From the NCBI GenBank assembly GCA_947625715.1, contig CANQPR010000032.1, positions 1 to 13,498 of the forward strand: a DNA stretch of 13,498 bases, given 5' to 3'. This DNA comes from an uncultured Bacilli bacterium. Its GTDB lineage: Bacteria > Bacillota_I > Bacilli_A > RF39 > UBA660. Positions 13,425 through 13,498 of the stretch are shown in pieces (the stretch's first letter is position 1; every line of letters begins with the position of its first letter). The notes under the pieces are model-generated. The model saw only the letters and a program-made list of their open reading frames with translations, made no database searches and had not been told where the DNA came from. The translations under genes were made by a program, and so were the position numbers.

Positions 13425-13498
13425 TGGTAGCGAGAGAGGGGATCGAACCCCCGACCTATCGGGTATGAACCGATCGCTCTAGCCAGCTGAGCTATCTC
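13425..13498 (-). tRNA. Second tRNA-Met (CAT), cut by the right window edge
   Basis: This is identical to the tRNA at 2064-2140 but lacks the first three bases of the mature 5' end, which fall outside the window. The anticodon loop, T arm and encoded CCA are all present. Confidence 0.9.

Larger units (their letters stand above)
12734..13498. repeat. 765-bp perfect direct repeat, right copy
   Basis: This is the partner of 1373-2137, in the same orientation. It ends only because the window ends. Recombination between the two copies would delete or duplicate an 11361-bp segment containing rpsP, cdsA and rseP, so deletion should be lethal. Confidence 0.95.

Noticed and set aside
1..13498. Mycoplasma-type genetic code (TGA as Trp)
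   Set aside because: Trp codons are TGG (for example residue 2 of RseP) and TGA acts as the cdsA stop.
1..13498. Circular plasmid or phage explanation for the terminal repeat
   Set aside because: The segment between the copies holds essential chromosomal genes (rpsP, cdsA, rseP), and the two surface gene copies differ, so the ends are not a simple circular overlap.
1..13498. CRISPR array, insertion sequence or integrase
   Set aside because: No short regularly spaced repeats, transposase or integrase genes are present. The only large repeat is the 765-bp pair.

Overview
The window is about 13.5 kb of very AT-rich DNA. Every gene I can support lies on the minus strand, so the genes read from right to left. 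The organism looks like an uncultured, endospore-forming member of the Bacilli (Bacillota), probably host-associated. Supporting signs are clear ribosome-binding sites (AGGAGG type), low GC, the rpsP-khpA and ymfF-ymfH gene pairs, a UgtP-type glycolipid synthase and a CotE-like spore coat protein. TGA is used as a stop codon (for example at the end of cdsA) and Trp is encoded by TGG. The code is therefore the standard bacterial one and not the mycoplasma code. No species-level assignment is possible from this sequence alone.

Layout in the direction of transcription (right to left). At the right edge is a module made of an elongator tRNA-Met (cut by the window end), a 92-residue membrane protein and a large anchored surface protein (copy B). 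Next comes a CmpB-like membrane protein with the glycolipid glycosyltransferase UgtP, ending in a terminator. After that is a tightly packed run of an HD-domain dNTP hydrolase, the M16 peptidase-like pair YmfF and YmfH, and CotE. Then rpsP-khpA have their own promoter and terminator, and cdsA-rseP have their own promoter and terminator. A tRNA-Arg(CCG) is followed directly by a small HAD phosphatase. The module then occurs again: tRNA-Met, an identical 92-residue protein and surface protein copy A. The start of a further gene runs off the left edge.

The main result is this duplicated module. A stretch of 765 bp (1373-2137 and 12734-13498) is identical base for base. It covers the tRNA-Met, the 92-residue gene, the promoter and the first 86 codons of the surface protein. 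The rest of the surface protein is a mosaic of conserved and strongly diverged blocks. In both copies a run of exactly ten G residues lies between the -35 box (TTGACG) and two overlapping TATAAT -10 boxes. A homopolymer in a promoter spacer is the classic arrangement of a slipped-strand phase-variable promoter, known from Neisseria porA and opc and Mycoplasma vlp genes. A 12-bp inverted repeat also encloses the ribosome-binding site. Taken together I infer a phase-variable and possibly antigenically variable surface protein family with a constant anchor and a changeable exposed domain.

The rest is mainly housekeeping: phospholipid synthesis (CdsA), glycolipid synthesis (UgtP), intramembrane proteolysis (RseP), the ribosome (S16), RNA binding (KhpA), nucleotide pools (HD hydrolase) and sporulation (CotE). 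Intergenic spaces are short and no unexplained gap exceeds 300 bases.
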